From positions 744,001 through 808,000 of the forward strand of contig CANLXH010000001.1 in NCBI GenBank assembly GCA_947495075.1: a DNA stretch of 64,000 bases, written 5' to 3'. Positions 61,461-64,000 of the stretch are shown here, in pieces. Source of the stretch: an uncultured Croceitalea sp. GTDB taxonomy: Bacteria; Bacteroidota; Bacteroidia; Flavobacteriales; Flavobacteriaceae. The notes below the pieces were generated by a model that searched no databases, was not told the DNA's origin, and saw nothing but the letters and a program-made list of their open reading frames with translations. A program made the translations under genes and the position numbers. Positions within the stretch are counted from its first letter, which is position 1, and each line of letters opens with the position of its first letter.

Positions 61461-61558
61461 TTTTTAATTTTTGTTGGTTATTTACTAATTGTTAGTGCTT
61501 TGTTTTGCACTTTTGTTACATTTAAAAGTACAATTTTTTGTTTTTTAGTTCAATGAAG

Positions 61559-61588
61559 TTGTACTATTCACAGAAATCATTAAATTTG
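61559..61588 (+). promoter_or_regulatory. Promoter of rpmE2
   Basis: TTG (61559-61561) and TAAATTTG (61581-61588) with 19 bp between them, an exact fit to the Bacteroidota -33/-7 consensus. It lies 50 bp before the L31 start codon at 61639. Confidence 0.75.
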
Positions 61589-61638
61589 CACCCTTAAAAT
61601 AAATGCCTGTTGGAATGGGCATTGAAAATATAGTTACA

Positions 61639-61908
61639 ATGAAAACAGGTGTACACCCAGAAAATTATAGATTAGTTGCATTTAAAGACATGTCTAATGA
61701 CGATGTGTTTATTACAAAATCAACTGCAGAAGCAAAAGAAAACATCACTGTAGATGGTGTTGAATACCCATTAATTAAAGTGGAGATTTCTAGAACATCT
61801 CATCCTTTTTATACCGGTAAAACTAAGCTTATTGATACTGCTGGTAGAATTGATAAGTTTAAGAACAAGTACAAAAAGTTCGATAAGCAAGAGAAAAAAG
61901 AAGAATAA
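61639..61908 (+). CDS. rpmE2: 50S ribosomal protein L31, type B
   Basis: About 89 residues from ATG 61639 ([18 protein letters not shown]). An earlier in-frame ATG at 61603 would add 12 residues not typical of the family, so I prefer the later one. No C-x-x-C pairs occur, as in the zinc-independent type B form. Core blocks are [30 protein letters not shown] and [13 protein letters not shown]. The lysine-rich tail is normal. A ribosomal large-subunit protein. A strong promoter precedes it and a strong terminator follows, so it is monocistronic. Confidence 0.95.
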   Translation: MKTGVHPENYRLVAFKDMSNDDVFITKSTAEAKENITVDGVEYPLIKVEISRTSHPFYTGKTKLIDTAGRIDKFKNKYKKFDKQEKKEE

Positions 61909-61934
61909 TCACTTCACAGAAAACATAATATATG

Positions 61935-61967
61935 ACGTCCTTGATTACTTTCAAGGGCGTTTTTTTA
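61935..61967 (+). terminator. Rho-independent terminator of rpmE2
   Basis: A 10-bp stem (61935-61944 with 61951-61960, one G-U pair), 6-nt loop and a run of at least six T. It is 26 bp after the rpmE2 stop. Confidence 0.88.
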
Positions 61968-61995
61968 TTTTTACCCCTAAGTTAAAAGTAGTAGT

Positions 61996-63171
61996 ATGAA
62001 TTTTATTCTTTCAGATGGTGATTATCGCGAACATTTACTTCCGTTTACTTACACAAGACCAGTAGCGGATATTAGAATAGGTATTTTAACTATTCGTGAT
62101 AAGTGGGAACGCTTTCTGGAGTGCAAAACGAGCTCTTTAACTAAGGACTATTTATCTAAAAAGTATCCTTTAAAGATTGAAGAGAAGAATATAGTTATTC
62201 ATGCTTCGTATATACCAACCTTAGCTTTTGTGAAGGCAGTTAAAGCATTAAACTTTGGAGAGGCCTTAATTTGGAATGAAGAGGTTATTGCGTATTCCAC
62301 TAAAAAACCAAAGGCTGCTGTTAACTTAAAAGATTTTAAGACCGTTCTTTTTACAGAAGAGCTCATCACCGTAAAGAATACTTGGGATATTTTTTCTAAA
62401 AATCAAGAAGCACTGCAAGTGGACTATGATTTTATAACTAAAGGGAGAAAGAGCGCTCCAATATCTAATACCAATCGGGTAATTGCTCCCGAAAATATTT
62501 TTTTAGAAGAAGGAGCGGAAGTGGAATACAGCATTTTAAATGCTACGGAAGGTCCTATTTATTTGGGAAAGAATTCTTTGGTGATGGAAGGTAATATGAT
62601 TCGTGGTGCTTTGGCTTTATGTGAAAAAGCCGTAGTTAAAATGGGCGCTAAAATTTATGGTGCAACTACTATTGGACCGCATGGAAAAGTATGCGGTGAA
62701 ATTAACAACTCTGTTATTTTTGGCTATTCTAGTAAGGGGCATGATGGCTATTTAGGCAACGCAGTATTAGGGGAGTGGTGTAATATCGGTGCAGATTCCA
62801 ACAATTCTAACCTAAAAAATAATTATGAAAAAGTACGGCTTTGGAACTATGCTACCAAAAGCTTTGATCGGACAGGATTACAATTTTGTGGCCTTATGAT
62901 GGGTGACCATAGTAAAACGGCCATTAATACTATGTTTAATACAGGAACTGTAATTGGTGTAAACGTAAATGTCTATACACCAGGTTTTCCTAGAAACTTT
63001 ATCCCAAGTTTTAGTTGGGGAGGTGCTTCTGGTTTTAGCACGTATTTACCTAGAAAAGCTTTTGAAGCTGCAAAAGTAATGATGGCTCGTAGGGGCGTGG
63101 AATTTGATGAAACCGAAGCTGAAATATTAAACCATGTTTTTGAGGAATCTAAACAGTGGCGTAAGTACTAG
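61996..63171 (+). CDS. GlmU-like sugar nucleotidyltransferase/acyltransferase
   Basis: A 391-residue protein of the alternative GlmU-like group of Bacteroidota. The N-terminal half begins MNFILSDGDYREHLLPFTYTRPVADIRIG, the family's altered nucleotidyltransferase start (F-x-x-T-R-P-V-A-D-I-R). The C-terminal half, from about 165, has left-handed beta-helix hexapeptides (IYLGKNSLVMEGNMI, VKMGAKIYGATTIGPHG), the fold of sugar acetyltransferases. It probably makes a UDP-amino-sugar precursor for peptidoglycan or envelope glycans; the exact reaction is inferred. Transcribed after the rpmE2 terminator. Confidence 0.85.
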   Translation: MNFILSDGDYREHLLPFTYTRPVADIRIGILTIRDKWERFLECKTSSLTKDYLSKKYPLKIEEKNIVIHASYIPTLAFVKAVKALNFGEALIWNEEVIAYSTKKPKAAVNLKDFKTVLFTEELITVKNTWDIFSKNQEALQVDYDFITKGRKSAPISNTNRVIAPENIFLEEGAEVEYSILNATEGPIYLGKNSLVMEGNMIRGALALCEKAVVKMGAKIYGATTIGPHGKVCGEINNSVIFGYSSKGHDGYLGNAVLGEWCNIGADSNNSNLKNNYEKVRLWNYATKSFDRTGLQFCGLMMGDHSKTAINTMFNTGTVIGVNVNVYTPGFPRNFIPSFSWGGASGFSTYLPRKAFEAAKVMMARRGVEFDETEAEILNHVFEESKQWRKY

Positions 63172-63264
63172 ATTATTAAGTTTTGTTATCGGTCTTTGCA
63201 AATAAACGTAAATCTCTCTATTAAGCACTTATTAGCTATTACTTATGCACCGTGTTGGCGGTAG
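63172..63264. other. Convergent intergenic segment with possible dispersed-repeat character
   Basis: A 93-bp gap between convergent genes. On the minus strand it begins with a small hairpin-forming ccgccaacacggtgcataa tract and continues without coding potential. It resembles dispersed intergenic repeats I recall from other flavobacterial genomes, but I cannot verify this. No terminator seen. Confidence 0.25.
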
Positions 63265-64000
63265 TTATATTTTTGGTCTTAAGTTTTCTACAATTTGCAT
63301 ACTCACCCAAAAAATATCCACATTTTCATAATTTTCTGAACCCATATTCCTATTGAAGAAAAGATACTTTCCATCAGGCGTTACACTGGCTGAGGCTTCC
63401 CAAGCTTTAGTATTTATTTTACCTCCTAAATTAATAGGGTCGCTCCATAAGCCATTTTGTTTGCGAAAGCTAATATAAATGTCTGAATCACCGTATCCTC
63501 CTTCTCTTTTGCTATCAAAAATTAAGTAGGATTCATCTGGTGCAATGAATGGGTGAAAGCTTTTCCCAGTGTTAATCTGTCTATTGAGTAATTTTGGTTC
63601 CTCATATTTCCCATCTACAATTCTTGAATAACGAATATCACCTGTAAAATCCCGTTTAAACTCATCAAAAAAATAGGTGCCTTTAGAAGAAACTGTAAGA
63701 CGCATGGTCGGTAGGCTGTCAAAAGGAGCTTCAAGTTCTTTTATTTCAGACCATTCTCCATTATTGGTGCGTTCCCTGTATTTTCTGCTCAAATACATAG
63801 TTTTTCCATCGGGAGAGATAAAAGGTGTTCCCATCCTTGGCGATACTACAGATTTTTTCCATTGATTATTGCTATTTTCAATAACTACCAATTCCATTTT
63901 ATAATCCTCACCTTTTTCCTCAACTTTTCTAAGGAAATAATACTCTTTTAGATTAGGTGTGAAGCCACCGCAATTTTCCCAGCCATCCGTTGTAACGAGT
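63265..64000 (-). CDS. PD40/TolB-like propeller protein (5' truncated)
   Basis: The reading frame is open to the right edge; before the ATG at 63897 it continues upstream as DGWENCGGFTPNLKEYYFLR, so the true start is outside the window. Blades of the PD40 type are clear: FISPDGKTMYLSRKY, FIAPDESYLIFDSKREGGYGDSDIYIS (in parts) and VTPDGKYLFFNRN. The arrangement suits a secreted or periplasmic propeller, as in TolB or OmpA-linked PD40 proteins of Bacteroidota. The end is plain, without an OmpA domain. Function unknown. Convergent with the GlmU-like gene. Confidence 0.8.
   Translation of the reverse strand, partial: LVTTDGWENCGGFTPNLKEYYFLRKVEEKGEDYKMELVVIENSNNQWKKSVVSPRMGTPFISPDGKTMYLSRKYRERTNNGEWSEIKELEAPFDSLPTMRLTVSSKGTYFFDEFKRDFTGDIRYSRIVDGKYEEPKLLNRQINTGKSFHPFIAPDESYLIFDSKREGGYGDSDIYISFRKQNGLWSDPINLGGKINTKAWEASASVTPDGKYLFFNRNMGSENYENVDIFWVSMQIVENLRPKI

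Noticed and set aside
1-64000. Prophage, insertion sequence, CRISPR array, tRNA or rRNA genes
   Set aside because: I looked for transposase or integrase motifs, regularly spaced repeats and tRNA-like cloverleaf sequences in the gaps and found none.

Overview
The window is A+T-rich, densely coded DNA from a member of the Bacteroidota, most likely a marine-type Flavobacteriaceae. I infer this from the gene families (single-chain PurL starting MIHFFG, DUF4199, DUF6515, type B L31 without zinc cysteines, an alternative GlmU-like protein, many lipoproteins, a TPR-AraC membrane regulator) and from TAnnTTTG-type -7 promoter elements. I saw no rRNA, tRNA, CRISPR array, prophage or insertion sequence.

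Layout. 1-1154 (+) is the end of a secreted propeller/ricin-type lectin protein. 1160-10047 (-) holds a TPMT-like methyltransferase, three exported amidohydrolases in tandem, a CDP-alcohol phosphatidyltransferase and a large TolB-propeller/amidohydrolase fusion. 10175-11437 (+) is an MFS carrier. 11420-22637 (-) is an 11-gene unit in which nine of the ten junctions overlap or are at most 9 bp apart: PLP decarboxylase, propeller-SnoaL protein, TMEM175-like channel, M28 and M1 peptidases, arginase-like protein, TIKI/TraB-like lipoprotein, nitrilase, zinc alcohol dehydrogenase, a signal-less metal-receptor-like protein and a YdeI-like protein. 22740-29053 (-) is a fatty-acid beta-oxidation operon led by a MarR repressor with a 28-bp perfect palindrome at its promoter. 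A four-helix-bundle gene sits inside it as a cassette with repeat ends. Further upstream are an acyl-CoA ligase with a frameshifted small membrane-protein gene coupled to its stop, a GNAT enzyme, a Tat-exported DinB-like protein and a TPR-AraC sensor-regulator.

34398-42001 (+), divergent from that regulator, is an array of exported serine hydrolases: one truncated and four intact beta-lactamase-fold proteins, one alpha/beta hydrolase and a second TIKI-like lipoprotein. 42034-49136 (-) carries purL, a membrane protein, a coupled pair of exported proteins (CIA30-like and a methyltransferase) and an RsmB-like rRNA methyltransferase. 49290-53765 (+) is a lipoprotein operon: sulfatase, YHYH protein, MORN-like protein, SCO copper chaperone, Ycf48-like propeller. 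53774-61460 (-) holds two small secreted proteins, an ECF sigma/anti-sigma/Spy-like module and an envelope group (ABC exporter, phosphohexomutase, GT2 glycosyltransferase, DUF4199). 61639-63171 (+) is rpmE2 and a GlmU-like protein. A PD40 propeller gene runs off the right edge.

How the genes work together (inference): much of the window serves exported hydrolysis of peptides, amides and related compounds, with uptake and intracellular processing nearby. The strongest candidates for an undescribed system are the 11-gene decarboxylase/nitrilase/arginase-like/peptidase operon and the regulator-linked serine-hydrolase array.
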